DNA of 64,000 nucleotides from Nesterenkonia halotolerans (GTDB lineage: Bacteria; Actinomycetota; Actinomycetes; Actinomycetales; Micrococcaceae), in the NCBI RefSeq assembly GCF_014874065.1, contig NZ_JADBEE010000001.1, positions 682,001 to 746,000 of the forward strand. Reading direction: 5' to 3'. Positions 34,999-44,387 of this stretch are shown piece after piece. The position numbers and the translations under genes were made by a program. The first letter of the stretch is position 1. Each line of letters starts with the position of its first letter. Below the pieces are notes generated by a model. The model searched no databases. It was given only the letters and a program-made list of their open reading frames with translations, and was not told where the DNA came from.

Positions 34999-36027
34999 TC
35001 ATCTGCTGGCGGCATACTCGTCGAGGGTGCTGTCCTGGATCGCGGAGGAGATCTCGTCCATGGCAGCTTCGTCCTGGTAGAAGATCCACTGCCCGTCGTC
35101 CGAATACCCGTTGCCGGCGGTCGGGACGGTGAACATGTCGATGCTGCTCGCGGCGCCGCGCATGTTCCATGCCAGAGACGCCACGGTGGAGGAGTCGAGC
35201 GTGTCGTCCACGATCAGGTGCGGGGAGAAGGTCTCGACCATGTCCTGGACGCGGCCGGGATTGCTGAGGTTGCCCGGGGTCAGTGTCTCGTCGATGACTG
35301 CTCGGATGAAGGCCTGCTGGTTGCGCACGCGCTGGAGGTCCCCGTCCGGGAAGCTCTTGCGGTGGCGCACGAAGGACAGCGCCTCCTCCGAGTTCATGGT
35401 CTGCTCCCCGGGCTGGAAGGTGTACCCCTCGCCTGTGGTGAACGCCTCCCCATAGCTGGAGTTCACCGTCACTCCGCCGAGTGCGTCGACAAGTCCGGTG
35501 AAACCGAGCATGTCCACGGCGGCCACGTGATCGATGCGAGCGTCGAACAGCGTTTCGATGGTGCTGATGGTCAGCGGAAGCCCACCCAGGCTCAGTGCCG
35601 CGTTGATCTTGTGCTGGCCCTGGCCGGGAACCTCGACCCACAGGTCACGCGGGATAGACATGATCTGCACGCCGTCGCGGTCGCCCGGGATGTGCACGAA
35701 CATCATGGTGTCCGAGCGTCCGCCCTGCGGGACGTCCGGCAGGTCTTCGGTCTCGCCGGAACCGCCATTGGCATCGGAGCCCAGCAGCAGGATGTTGATC
35801 GACTCGTCATCCTCGGCCTTGACCGGGCGTCCCTCTTCCTCGGGGAAGCTCTCCTCGAAGACCTGGGCGTTGTCCTCGTAGGCGCTGCTGAGCGAGTTGA
35901 TGTACATCATCGCCGCCACCAGCGCACCGACCACGAGCACGGCGATCACACTGACGATGATCAGCGCAGCACGACGACCACGGCGCCTAGTGGGCTTGGG
36001 TTCGTCGTAGCCGACCTGGTTCGTCAT
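34999..36027 (-). CDS. LytR-CpsA-Psr (LCP) family protein, second copy
   Basis: A 342-residue LCP protein with a short basic cytoplasmic tail, one membrane helix (about residues 22-43) and the outside domain. Motifs: NILLLGSDANGG, GRSDTMMFVHIPGDR, SIPRDLWVEVPG and RVRNQQAF. Clearly related to the LCP gene at 23337 and with the same length class. It ligates wall glycopolymers to peptidoglycan in known members. The ATG at 36027 has AGGAG 5 bp upstream; a TTG at 36048 is less likely. TACCAT just upstream is a possible -10. It is divergent from the DUF3515 gene. Confidence 0.9.
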   Translation of the reverse strand: MTNQVGYDEPKPTRRRGRRAALIIVSVIAVLVVGALVAAMMYINSLSSAYEDNAQVFEESFPEEEGRPVKAEDDESINILLLGSDANGGSGETEDLPDVPQGGRSDTMMFVHIPGDRDGVQIMSIPRDLWVEVPGQGQHKINAALSLGGLPLTISTIETLFDARIDHVAAVDMLGFTGLVDALGGVTVNSSYGEAFTTGEGYTFQPGEQTMNSEEALSFVRHRKSFPDGDLQRVRNQQAFIRAVIDETLTPGNLSNPGRVQDMVETFSPHLIVDDTLDSSTVASLAWNMRGAASSIDMFTVPTAGNGYSDDGQWIFYQDEAAMDEISSAIQDSTLDEYAASR

Positions 36028-36078
36028 GGGTGCTCCTGAAATGGGCAAATGGTATGGACTTCATACAGAATATGTCAT

Positions 36079-36618
36079 ATGCCGTTGAACCCTCGATATC
36101 ACCGTGAGCGTGGCCGTGGCGTCCGCACGGTTCTGAGCTCGGTGGTGATCGCCGCAGGCCTGGCGCTGAGCGGATGCGCCAGCACCGCCACCGTCGCGGG
36201 GGCGCCTGACGCCGCGAACCCCGAATGCGCCGATGTGATGCTCGCGATACCGGAGGTCATCGGCGAGCACGAGCTGAGACCGACCGCTTCACAGGGGACG
36301 GCGGTCTGGGGTGACCCCAGTGAGGTCGTGGTGCGCTGCGGCGTCGTGCCGCCGGGCCCCAGTCCGGAGTTCTGTGTGTCCGCCGACGGCGTGGACTGGC
36401 TCGCGCTTGAGGAGGACGACCACACCTGGCGTCTGGTCAGCTACGGCCGAGACCCCGCGGTGGAGGTGCTGCTGAATCTCGATGAGGTGGCCTCGTCCAC
36501 GGCCATGCTGGCCATGTCCACGGCGGTGCAGCGGGTGGAGCAGACGCGCAGCTGCACGACCACGGAGCAGGACATCGAACAGACCGACGACGCGGAAGGC
36601 ACCGCGGAGAACCCCTAG
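36079..36618 (+). CDS. DUF3515 family lipoprotein
   Basis: A 179-residue protein with a lipobox: after a basic stretch comes VVIAAGLALSGC, so the cysteine near residue 32 would be lipid-modified. The rest fits DUF3515, seen widely in Actinobacteria near ddl and thiL: CADVMLAIPE, AVWGDPSEVVVRCGV and DDHTWRLVSYGRDPAVEVL. The function is unknown; the position suggests a link to the envelope. The ATG at 36079 is the first good one, but no ribosome site is obvious. Convergent with ddl (36-bp gap). Confidence 0.72.
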   Translation: MPLNPRYHRERGRGVRTVLSSVVIAAGLALSGCASTATVAGAPDAANPECADVMLAIPEVIGEHELRPTASQGTAVWGDPSEVVVRCGVVPPGPSPEFCVSADGVDWLALEEDDHTWRLVSYGRDPAVEVLLNLDEVASSTAMLAMSTAVQRVEQTRSCTTTEQDIEQTDDAEGTAENP

Positions 36619-36654
36619 CGGGCCCCTGTTTCTGCTCCGACCCAGAGGCTTCGC

Positions 36655-37803
36655 TCAGCGCAGACCGGCGGGGCGCTCCAGTGCCAAGGAGATCAGCTCG
36701 GCGATCAGCTCCGGGTAGTCGATGCCCGTGGCCTTCCACATCTGCGGATACATGCTGATGGGGGTGAATCCGGGCATCGTGTTGACCTCATTGATGACCA
36801 CCTCGCCCGCGCCGGTATAGAAGAAGTCGGCCCGGGAGATTCCCTCCGCGCCGAGCGACTCGAAGGCGATCACCGCCTGTCGGCGGATCTCGTCGCTGAC
36901 ATCATCGGGCAGCTCCGCCGGGCAGGAGAGGTCTGCTGCGGTGGCATCGGTGTACTTGGCGTTGAAGTCGTAGAACTGGTGCTCCTGGGACCCGTCATGG
37001 ACGACGATCTCGCCCAGCAGCGAGGCGCGGGCCGGCGACCCGGCGTGGGAGCCGAGCACGCCGCACTCGATCTCGCGGCCGTCGATCCCCTGCTCCACGA
37101 TGACCTTGGGGTCGTGTTTCCGGGCCGCTGCGATGGCTTCCTCCAGCTGGTCGAAGGCATCCACACGGGTGATCCCCATGGAGGAGCCGGCGCGCGATGG
37201 TTTCACGAACACGGGCAGCTCGAGCGCGCGCACGCGTTCCAGAGCAGCGGCGGGGTCCTGGGACCATTGCCGATCGGTGATGGTCACCCAGGGCCCGACG
37301 TGCAGCCCTGCAGCGGCGAAGGCGATCTTCATGTAGTGCTTGTCCATGGCCATCGCCGAGCTGAGCACACCGGCGCCGACATAGGGCAGGCCGGCGAGCT
37401 CAAGCAGACCCTGCAGGGCGCCGTCCTCACCGAAGGGCCCGTGCAGCAGCGGGAAGACCACGTCCACCTGACCCATGGCGGTGGAGGAGCCGTCCGGGTG
37501 GACCTCCAGCAGCTCGGCGCTGCGCTCGGAGGACCCTGCGGCGCCTGAGTGCAGCTGGACCGTGGATTCGGTGGGCAGAACCCGCGGCAGCTCATCCGCC
37601 CCGAAAGCGTGGGTGCGGGGATCGATCACCGGACGGGTCCACTGACCGGTGGCGGTGATGCCCACAGCGACGACGTCGAAGGCGTCGGTGTCGATGGCGC
37701 CCAGCACTCCTGCTGCGGTCACGCAGCTCACGGAATGTTCGGAGGACTGGCCCCCATAGAGGACGAGGACACGCGGCTTCAGTGCCGGGGCGTTGTCTGC
37801 CAT
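36655..37803 (-). CDS. ddl: D-alanine-D-alanine ligase
   Basis: A 382-residue ATP-grasp ligase making D-Ala-D-Ala for peptidoglycan. It begins RVLVLYGGQSSEHSVSCVTA, has FPLLHGPFGEDGALQGLLE (about residues 116-134), GSSMGITRV (about 207), and the metal-binding end EVVINEVNTMPGFTPISMYP. These fit the vancomycin-sensitive D-Ala type. Followed 4 bp upstream on the DNA by gpsA on the same strand; gpsA-ddl form one operon with plsC. Confidence 0.96.
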   Translation of the reverse strand: MADNAPALKPRVLVLYGGQSSEHSVSCVTAAGVLGAIDTDAFDVVAVGITATGQWTRPVIDPRTHAFGADELPRVLPTESTVQLHSGAAGSSERSAELLEVHPDGSSTAMGQVDVVFPLLHGPFGEDGALQGLLELAGLPYVGAGVLSSAMAMDKHYMKIAFAAAGLHVGPWVTITDRQWSQDPAAALERVRALELPVFVKPSRAGSSMGITRVDAFDQLEEAIAAARKHDPKVIVEQGIDGREIECGVLGSHAGSPARASLLGEIVVHDGSQEHQFYDFNAKYTDATAADLSCPAELPDDVSDEIRRQAVIAFESLGAEGISRADFFYTGAGEVVINEVNTMPGFTPISMYPQMWKATGIDYPELIAELISLALERPAGLR

Positions 37804-37807
37804 GGAT

Positions 37808-38827
37808 CTACTTTCCTTCGGCTTTGAGGTCTCGGGCGAGCAGCAGGGAAGCCAGCCGGTCCACCGTCAGCTTCCCCTCGAGGACGGCCACCACGGCTTC
37901 ACAGATCGGCATCTCCACCCGGTGCTGACGGGCCAGCTCGACGACGGCGGAGCCTGACTTCATGCCTTCGGCGGTCTGCGAGAGCTGCTCGGTGACCTGC
38001 TCGGCGGTGAGCCCCTCCCCCAGAAGGCGTCCGGCGCTGCGGTTGCGGGACAGCGGCGACGCGCAGGTGGCCACGAGGTCGCCCAGACCGGCGAGCCCGG
38101 AGAAGGTCTCCAGCGCGCCGCCCAGCTCAGTGGCGAGTCGGGTGGTCTCGGCGAGTCCCCGGGTGATGACCGAGGCCTTGGAGTTGTCCCCGAGCTTCTG
38201 CCCGTCACAGATGCCCACGGCGAGGGCGATCACGTTCTTGACGATTCCGGCGATCTCGACGCCGATCACGTCGGTGTTCGTGTAGGGACGGAAGTAGGCG
38301 TTGTTGCACAGTGCCGCGACCCGCTCGGCCACGGACTCCTCGGCGCACGCGACCACGGAGGCGGTGGGCTCTTCACGAGCGATCTCCATCGCGAGGTTGG
38401 GACCGGAGATGACCACGCTGCGGTCGGGTCCGACGGCGAGCTCCTGGGCGATGACCTCTGACATGCGCAGGTCGGTTCCGCGTTCGAGGCCCTTGATCAG
38501 CGAGACCAGCACCGCAGCGGGGTGAAGGTTCTCCCGGACCACGCCCAGGTGAGAGCGCAGCGACTGCGCCGGCACGGCGAGCACGACGATCTCCGCACCC
38601 GTGACCGCCTCGGCCAGGTCGCTCGTGGCGGAGATCATCTCGGGAAGTGCTGTCTCCCCCAGGTAGGTCGTGTTCGTGTGGGCCTCGTTGATCTCGGCGG
38701 CCACTTCGGCGCGGCGGGCCCACAGCGTCACGGTGGTCTCCTGGCCACCCGTCACGGCGGCGTCGGCAAGCACCTTGGCGAAGGTGGTGCCCCAGCTTCC
38801 GGCTCCCAGCACAGCGATCGTGGTCAC
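37808..38827 (-). CDS. gpsA: Glycerol-3-phosphate dehydrogenase [NAD(P)+]
   Basis: A 339-residue enzyme that makes sn-glycerol 3-phosphate from dihydroxyacetone phosphate for phospholipids. The dinucleotide fold opens with IAVLGAGSWGTTFAK; SLIKGLERGT, GPNLAMEIAREEPT, the catalytic lysine in IAGIVKNVIALAVGI (about residue 198) and the SRNRSAGRLLGEG end are all present. Its start overlaps the plsC stop by 4 bp. Confidence 0.96.
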   Translation of the reverse strand: MTTIAVLGAGSWGTTFAKVLADAAVTGGQETTVTLWARRAEVAAEINEAHTNTTYLGETALPEMISATSDLAEAVTGAEIVVLAVPAQSLRSHLGVVRENLHPAAVLVSLIKGLERGTDLRMSEVIAQELAVGPDRSVVISGPNLAMEIAREEPTASVVACAEESVAERVAALCNNAYFRPYTNTDVIGVEIAGIVKNVIALAVGICDGQKLGDNSKASVITRGLAETTRLATELGGALETFSGLAGLGDLVATCASPLSRNRSAGRLLGEGLTAEQVTEQLSQTAEGMKSGSAVVELARQHRVEMPICEAVVAVLEGKLTVDRLASLLLARDLKAEGK

Positions 38828-39711
38828 GGTGAACCCTCCTCGGGAGTCGACTTAGGTGCGCGTCCGCCGCGGGGCTGTCTGCGCGGAACCCGCTGGCGCA
38901 GGCTTCGATCCCAGATCAGCTCCGGGGGCTCTTCGCCGCGCAGGCCGGCCACACCTTCGGTGAGCGCGGATTCGATGCGTTCGGTGGCGTCGGTGAGCAC
39001 CGCGCGGGTCATCGGGACCGCGCGCAGGTCGGAGAGGTCGATCTCCTGGCCCACGGCGAGCCGGTAGCGCTTGCGTGGAAGAACCTTCGGCAACTTGGCG
39101 TAGGTCCCGAAGAAGTCCTGAACTCCCCAGTGGGTGATCGGGATCAGCGGTGCGCCAGTGCTCAGCGCCAGTCGCGCCGCGCCGGTCTTGGCGCGCATGG
39201 GCCAGCCCTCGGGGTCGCGGGTGAGCGTGCCTTCGGGGTAGATCATGATCGCACCACCTGCGGAGAGGACGTCGCGCGCCGCATCGAGGGAGCGGCGCGC
39301 ATCGGTCCGGCTGTCGCGGCTCACCGGAATCTGTTTGAGCCCGCTGAGGAGCCTGCCCAGCCCCGGGACCCTGAACAGCGAATCCTTGGTCATGAAGTGG
39401 AAGGTGTGGCCGCTGCGGTAGACCGCGTGCGCCACCGCCAGCGGGTCCGCCTCGCTGATGTGGTTGGCCACGACGATGAAGCCCTCCTCGGGCAGCGTGT
39501 CCAGGCCTCGCCAGCTGCGTCCCAGCAACAGGTTCAGCACAGGGATGGCTGCGGAGGCGGTCACCCCGAATCCGATCCGGGTGCCGCGTCCCACCGTGTA
39601 GTCCACCTCGTCCGCGCGGCGGGCTGCTTTACCGCGAGGATCTCGGCGTTTCGGGGGGCGCCTGCCCTCGATGGGTGCTGGGTCGCTGCTGTGGTCGGTC
39701 ACAGAGATCAA
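38824..39711 (-). CDS. 1-acyl-sn-glycerol-3-phosphate acyltransferase (PlsC-type)
   Basis: A 295-residue acyltransferase. Motif I is VANHISEADPLA (NHX4D, His and Asp catalytic, about residues 81-92), motif III MIYPEGTLTRDPE (about 156), and motif II resembles KQIPVSRDSRTDAR. Acylates lysophosphatidic acid to phosphatidic acid at the inner membrane. Upstream and coupled to gpsA, so phospholipid precursor genes are grouped. The Arg/Lys-rich C-terminus is an extra. 15 bp from the murA stop. Confidence 0.88.
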   Translation of the reverse strand: MISVTDHSSDPAPIEGRRPPKRRDPRGKAARRADEVDYTVGRGTRIGFGVTASAAIPVLNLLLGRSWRGLDTLPEEGFIVVANHISEADPLAVAHAVYRSGHTFHFMTKDSLFRVPGLGRLLSGLKQIPVSRDSRTDARRSLDAARDVLSAGGAIMIYPEGTLTRDPEGWPMRAKTGAARLALSTGAPLIPITHWGVQDFFGTYAKLPKVLPRKRYRLAVGQEIDLSDLRAVPMTRAVLTDATERIESALTEGVAGLRGEEPPELIWDRSLRQRVPRRQPRGGRAPKSTPEEGSP

Positions 39712-39726
39712 CCCTACCGGGCAGAC

Positions 39727-41049
39727 TCAGCGTTCGGACATCTCGACATCCGCACCGAGTCCGACGAGCTTGTCCATGAAGTGCTCGTATCCACGGTTGA
39801 TGACTTCGATGCCGGTGACGGTCGAGGTGCCCTTCGCCGCGAGCGCCGCGATGAGGTGGGAGAAGCCCCCGCGCAGGTCCGGGACGTTGATCTCGGCACC
39901 CTTGAGCTCCACGGGTCCGGAGATCACGGCCGAGTGCAGGAAGTTGCGCTGACCGAAGCGGCAGGGGCTCGAACCCAGGCATTCCCGGTGCAGCTGGATG
40001 GAGGCGCCCATGCGTTCCAGCGCCTCGGTGAAGCCGAAGCGGTTCTCGTAGACGGTCTCGTGGACGATGGAGACCCCGTGAGCCTGGGTCAGGGCGACGA
40101 CCAGCGGCTGCTGCCAGTCGGTCATGAAGCCCGGGTGCACGTCGGTCTCCAGGACCAGCGGCTTCAGTGGATGTCCCGCGTGCCAGAAGCGGATGCCTTC
40201 GTCGTCGACGGAGAACTCGCCGCCGATCTTGCGGTAGGTGTTCAGGAACGCGGTGAGGTCCCGCTGTGCGGCGCCCTTGACGTAGATGTCGCCCTGGGTG
40301 ACCAGCGCGGCGGAGGCCCAGGAGGCCGACTCGTTGCGATCGGGGATGGCGCGGTGCTTGTAGCCGGAGAGCCGCTCCACACCCTCGATGCGGATGACCC
40401 GGTCGGTGAAGACCGTGATGATCGCGCCCATCTGCTGCAGGATCGCGATCAGGTCGTGGATCTCTGGCTCCACTGCCGCGTTGTCCAGCTCGGTGATGCC
40501 CTCAGCCAGGACCGCAGTGAGCAGCACCTGCTCGGTGGCGCCCACTGAGGGGAAGGGCAGGGTGAGCTTGGCGCCCTTGAGTCCGCGTGGGGCGGAGATG
40601 TGGATGCCCGTGGGGGTCTTGTCGACGACGGCGCCGAAGTTGCGCAGCACCTCGAGGTGGTAGTTGATCGGTCGGTCCCCGATTCGGCAGCCACCGAGGT
40701 CGGGGATGAAGGCCTCGCCGTTCTGATGCATCAGCGGACCGCAGAAGAGGATCGGGATGCGGGAGTCCCCGGCATAGGCGTCGATCTCTGAATGCGCGGC
40801 GCTGTAGGTGTCTCGCGGGTCGAGCGTGAGGTCACCGGTGGCCGGGTCGGCGTCGACCTTGACCCCGTGGATCTGCAGCAGATTGGTGACGATCTCGACG
40901 TCTTTGATCTCAGGGACATTGCGCAGCTGGGAGGGCTCGCTGCCCAGCAGGGCCGCGACCATCGCCTTGGGCACCAGGTTCTTGGCACCCCTGACATGGA
41001 CGGATCCCTCTAGTGGCTTTCCACCCTGAACGGTGAGCAGCTTGGCCAT
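39727..41049 (-). CDS. murA: UDP-N-acetylglucosamine 1-carboxyvinyltransferase
   Basis: A 440-residue MurA, the first committed step of peptidoglycan synthesis. The PEP-site lysine is in HVRGAKNLVPKAM (about residues 17-29), the catalytic cysteine in DLGGCRIGDRPINYHL (fosfomycin target), the aspartate in GFMTDWQQP and the arginine in VPDLRGG. The ATG at 41049 matches the family start and has AGGGA about 11 bp upstream; frames from 41091 or 41160 add residues not expected in the family. TACAGT at about 41095-41100 on the minus strand is a likely -10. Confidence 0.95.
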   Translation of the reverse strand: MAKLLTVQGGKPLEGSVHVRGAKNLVPKAMVAALLGSEPSQLRNVPEIKDVEIVTNLLQIHGVKVDADPATGDLTLDPRDTYSAAHSEIDAYAGDSRIPILFCGPLMHQNGEAFIPDLGGCRIGDRPINYHLEVLRNFGAVVDKTPTGIHISAPRGLKGAKLTLPFPSVGATEQVLLTAVLAEGITELDNAAVEPEIHDLIAILQQMGAIITVFTDRVIRIEGVERLSGYKHRAIPDRNESASWASAALVTQGDIYVKGAAQRDLTAFLNTYRKIGGEFSVDDEGIRFWHAGHPLKPLVLETDVHPGFMTDWQQPLVVALTQAHGVSIVHETVYENRFGFTEALERMGASIQLHRECLGSSPCRFGQRNFLHSAVISGPVELKGAEINVPDLRGGFSHLIAALAAKGTSTVTGIEVINRGYEHFMDKLVGLGADVEMSER

Positions 41050-41171
41050 TGGACTGGAAGTCCCTTCTTCGACAACGCGGAATGTAGCCATGCCACTGTA
41101 ACCAACGCCGCTGGAATCCCTTCCCAGTTCCGCCGCTGGCTGAGACAACGATTCGGTCAAGGCGGGCTCGC

Positions 41172-41186
41172 GCGGCGCAGCGCCGC
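41172..41186 (-). terminator. Possible weak hairpin past leuD
   Basis: GCGGCG-CAG-CGCCGC forms a 6-bp stem just after the leuD stop (41194). There is no T-run, so a termination role is uncertain. The remaining gap to murA (41050-41193) holds the murA promoter. Confidence 0.3.
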
Positions 41187-41193
41187 AGCGGCG

Positions 41194-41793
41194 TCAGACC
41201 TTTGCTGGCAGGGTTTTCGGCTTGAAACCGGGCCGCGTCGCCTCGAAGGTCTCCACGGCTGACTCCTCGCGCAGTGTGAGCGAGATATCGTCCAGCCCCT
41301 CGAGCAGACGCCAGCGGGTGTAGTTGTCGATCTCGAAGCTGGTCTCGATGGTCCCGCAGATCACGGTGCGGTTCACCAGGTCCACCGTGATCTCGATGCC
41401 GGGATTGTTCTCCAGCTCCTTCCAGATCAGCTCCACATCGGGCTGGGCGACCTTGGCGGCGAGCAGTCCCTGCTTCGCGGAGTTCCCATAGAAGATGTCG
41501 GCGAAGCGCGAGGAGATGACGGCGCGGAAGCCGTAGTCCTTGAGCGCCCACACCGCATGTTCGCGGGAGGAGCCGGTGCCGAAGTCCGAGCCGGCCACGA
41601 GCACGGAGCCGTGCTGGTAGGTGGGCTGGTTGAGCACGAAGCTGGGGTCCTTGCGCCAGGAGGAGAACAGCGCGTCCTCGAACCCGGTTTTGGTGATCCG
41701 CTTCAGGTACACCGCAGGGATGATCTGATCGGTGTCCACATTCGACTGCTTCAGCGGGACACCGACGCCGGTGTGCGTGGTGATGGGTTCCAT
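41194..41793 (-). CDS. leuD: 3-isopropylmalate dehydratase small subunit
   Basis: A 199-residue LeuD, which with LeuC isomerises 2- to 3-isopropylmalate in leucine synthesis. Typical are [23 protein letters not shown] (about residues 9-31), [18 protein letters not shown] (71-88) and [18 protein letters not shown]. It follows leuC by 53 bp on the same strand, forming leuCD. The operon continues no further. Confidence 0.96.
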   Translation of the reverse strand: MEPITTHTGVGVPLKQSNVDTDQIIPAVYLKRITKTGFEDALFSSWRKDPSFVLNQPTYQHGSVLVAGSDFGTGSSREHAVWALKDYGFRAVISSRFADIFYGNSAKQGLLAAKVAQPDVELIWKELENNPGIEITVDLVNRTVICGTIETSFEIDNYTRWRLLEGLDDISLTLREESAVETFEATRPGFKPKTLPAKV

Positions 41794-41846
41794 GATGTCT
41801 TTCTTTGACGGTCGAGGACGGAGCTCAGGGCTGGCGGTGGGCGACG

Positions 41847-43280
41847 TCAGGCGGGGACCAGGATGTCCGCAGGAGCGGAGAGGGTGCCACGGATGGCGGT
41901 CGCGGCGGCCACCACGGGTGAGACCAGGTGGGTGCGGCCACCCTTGCCCTGCCGTCCCTCGAAGTTGCGGTTGGAGGTGGAGGCGCAGCGCTCCCCTTCA
42001 GCCAGCTGGTCCGGGTTCATGCCCAGGCACATGGAGCAGCCGGCGAAGCGCCATTCCGCCCCGAAGTCCTTGAACACCTGGTCGAGCCCCTCGGCCTCGG
42101 CCTGCAGCCGGACCTTGGCGGAGCCGGGGACCACGATCATGCGGACCTCCGGGTCCTTCTCGCGTCCCGCGATGATCTCCGCGGCGGCGCGCAGGTCCTC
42201 CATGCGGGAGTTGGTGCAGGAGCCAAGGAAGACGGTGTCCACCCGGATGTCCTTCATCGGGGTGCCGGGGGTGAGGTCCATATAGGTGAGCGCCCGTTCA
42301 GCAGATTCGCGGGCGACGTCGTCGGTGAAATCGGTCGGTGCGGGGACCGTGCCGTTGAGGCTCACGCCCTGACCGGGGTTCGTTCCCCAGGTGACGAAGG
42401 GATCCAGGGTGTCGGCGTCGAGGATCACCTCGGCGTCGAAGACGGCGCCTTCGTCGGTGCGCAGCGAGTCCCAGTATTCGACCGCAGCGTCCCAGTCCTG
42501 CCCCTGCGGGGCATGCGGGCGGCCCTGGATGAATTCGTAGGTGGTGGCGTCCGGGGCGATCATGCCTGCCCGGGCGCCGGCCTCGATGGACATGTTGCAG
42601 ATGGTCATCCGCGCATCCATGGAGAGCTCCTCGATGGCGCTGCCGCGGTATTCCAGGACGTAGCCCTGTCCGCCGCCGGTGCCGATCTCGGCGATGACCG
42701 CCAGGATGATGTCCTTGGAGCTGACCCCTGGGCGCAGCGACCCGTTGACCGTGATGGCCATGGTCTTGAAGGGCTTCAGCGGCAGCGTCTGGGTGGCGAG
42801 CACATGCTCGACCTCAGAGGTGCCGATGCCCATCGCCAGCGCACCGAAGGCTCCATGGGTGGAGGTGTGTGAGTCGCCGCACACCACGGTCATTCCGGGC
42901 TGGGTCAGGCCGAGCTGGGGACCCACCACGTGGACGATGCCCTGGTCGGCATCACCGAGGGAATGGATGCGCACGCCGAACTCCTCGGCGTTGGCGCGCA
43001 GAGTGTCCACCTGCTTGCGCGAGATGGGGTCCGCGATGGGTTTGTCGATCTCCAGGGTGGGAGTGTTGTGGTCCTCCGTGGCGATGGTCAGGTCGGGGCG
43101 GCGGACGGGCCGTCCGGCCAGGCGCAGGCCCTCGAACGCCTGCGGGCTGGTGACCTCGTGGACCAGGTGCAGATCGATGTAGAGAAGGTCAGGGGAACGC
43201 TGACCATCGGATTCTTTGCCGGGGACGACGATGTGATCGCGCCAGACCTTTTCAGGCAATGTGAGTGGCTTCTCTGCCAT
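41847..43280 (-). CDS. leuC: 3-isopropylmalate dehydratase large subunit
   Basis: A 477-residue aconitase-family protein. The iron-sulfur ligands are in [10 protein letters not shown] (Cys about residue 357) and [12 protein letters not shown] (two Cys about 417 and 420); the active-site [15 protein letters not shown] and [12 protein letters not shown] segments are also seen. Part of the cytosolic leucine pathway with LeuD and LeuB. A strong GGAGG lies before the ATG at 43280, and TAGTAT (43303-43308) about 23 bp upstream is a probable -10. A dyad further upstream is shared with leuB. Divergent from the IclR-type regulator. Confidence 0.97.
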   Translation of the reverse strand: MAEKPLTLPEKVWRDHIVVPGKESDGQRSPDLLYIDLHLVHEVTSPQAFEGLRLAGRPVRRPDLTIATEDHNTPTLEIDKPIADPISRKQVDTLRANAEEFGVRIHSLGDADQGIVHVVGPQLGLTQPGMTVVCGDSHTSTHGAFGALAMGIGTSEVEHVLATQTLPLKPFKTMAITVNGSLRPGVSSKDIILAVIAEIGTGGGQGYVLEYRGSAIEELSMDARMTICNMSIEAGARAGMIAPDATTYEFIQGRPHAPQGQDWDAAVEYWDSLRTDEGAVFDAEVILDADTLDPFVTWGTNPGQGVSLNGTVPAPTDFTDDVARESAERALTYMDLTPGTPMKDIRVDTVFLGSCTNSRMEDLRAAAEIIAGREKDPEVRMIVVPGSAKVRLQAEAEGLDQVFKDFGAEWRFAGCSMCLGMNPDQLAEGERCASTSNRNFEGRQGKGGRTHLVSPVVAAATAIRGTLSAPADILVPA

Positions 43281-43352
43281 GGGATCCTCCTGATGGGCTC
43301 ACATACTAGAGAAACACCAATGCACGGCGGCATCTATACCCGGCCGCACAGG

Positions 43353-43367
43353 TCTCATTATCTGAGA
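43353..43367. promoter_or_regulatory. Operator shared with leuB: leuC/iclR site
   Basis: TCTCA-TTATC-TGAGA, followed by TCG, lies 73-87 bp before leuC and 32-46 bp before the regulator gene, where it would cover the regulator's -35 region. The same TCTCA-N2-ATC-TGAGATCG pattern is found before leuB. A good candidate for the binding site of the adjacent LtbR/NdgR-like protein. Confidence 0.7.
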
Positions 43368-43398
43368 TCGACGGCGCGATTGCCAGTATCATGGACCC

Positions 43399-44322
43399 AT
43401 GCCAGCTTCGCCGTCCTCGCCCCGCCCCGGAGAGCCGCGTCCGCCTCAGTCCTCCGAGATCTACTCTCCCCAGACGTCGACCGCGCGGCAGCGCCGCATG
43501 GTGGCGCAGAAGCTGGGCCCCGCGGGGGTTGGCGCGACGACCCCGCCCACGCTGCCCCCGGATCCACCGCGTCCGCTGCACTCCCCCTCCGGGATCGGCG
43601 TGGTGGACAAGTCTGTGATGATCATGGACGCACTGGAAGCCGGGCCGGCCTCGCTGGCGCAGCTGGTGGAGTGCACAGGATTGGCGCGCCCCACCGTGCA
43701 CCGGCTGGCCAGCGCCCTGGTCCACCATCGCTTCCTCAGCCGTGATGTGCGCGGCCGCTATGTGATCGGCTCCCGGCTCGCCGAGCTGGCCTCTGCCGCG
43801 GGCGATGACCGGCTGGTCACCGCTGCGGGTCCGATCCTGCTGCGTCTGCGCGATGCCACGGGTGAGAGCTCGCAGCTGTACCGCCGCCAGGGCGATGCCC
43901 GGGTGTGTGTGGCCTCCGCCGAGCGGCCGATCGGACTGCGTGATTCGATTCCGGTGGGCACCCAGCTCTCGATGAAGGCTGGTTCCGCCGCGCAGGTGCT
44001 GCTGGCGTGGGAGGATCATGAGCGCCTTGTCGAGGGCCTGCAGGGCGCACGTTTCACCCCGACGGTGCTGGCGGGCGTGCGGCGTCGTGGATGGGGCGAA
44101 TCCCTCGGCGAGCGCGAGGCCGGAGTCGCCTCCGTCTCGGCGGCGGTGCGCGGGCCATCGGGTCGAGTGATAGCTGCGGTCTCCATCTCTGGACCGATCG
44201 AGCGGCTGACCCGCCAGCCCGGCCGGCAGTACGCCGGCGTCGTCGTCCAGGCGGCCCACCAGCTGACCGAGCTCGTGCGGAAGAATCCCGACGCGGCGGA
44301 GCACGGTCTGGGCGAGCAGTAG
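43399..44322 (+). CDS. IclR-family regulator, LtbR/NdgR-like
   Basis: A 307-residue protein. After a 65-residue Pro/Ser-rich N-terminal extension comes an IclR winged helix (about residues 67-125; VDKSVMIMDALEAGPASLAQLVECTGLARPTVHRL) and the ligand-binding domain (about 135-295). In Corynebacterium and Streptomyces the protein encoded divergently from leuCD (LtbR, NdgR) controls leucine genes; the same position and the shared dyads suggest this role. TATCAT lies 6 bp before the ATG (leaderless). The long N-terminal extension is unusual for the family, whose members are near 235-260 residues; a later start is possible. Confidence 0.85.
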   Translation: MPASPSSPRPGEPRPPQSSEIYSPQTSTARQRRMVAQKLGPAGVGATTPPTLPPDPPRPLHSPSGIGVVDKSVMIMDALEAGPASLAQLVECTGLARPTVHRLASALVHHRFLSRDVRGRYVIGSRLAELASAAGDDRLVTAAGPILLRLRDATGESSQLYRRQGDARVCVASAERPIGLRDSIPVGTQLSMKAGSAAQVLLAWEDHERLVEGLQGARFTPTVLAGVRRRGWGESLGEREAGVASVSAAVRGPSGRVIAAVSISGPIERLTRQPGRQYAGVVVQAAHQLTELVRKNPDAAEHGLGEQ

Positions 44323-44387
44323 CCGATTCGGCGCACCCGTGATCCGGTATTCCCGGAATTGCACTTCAGGCCCTTATGATGAGGGGC

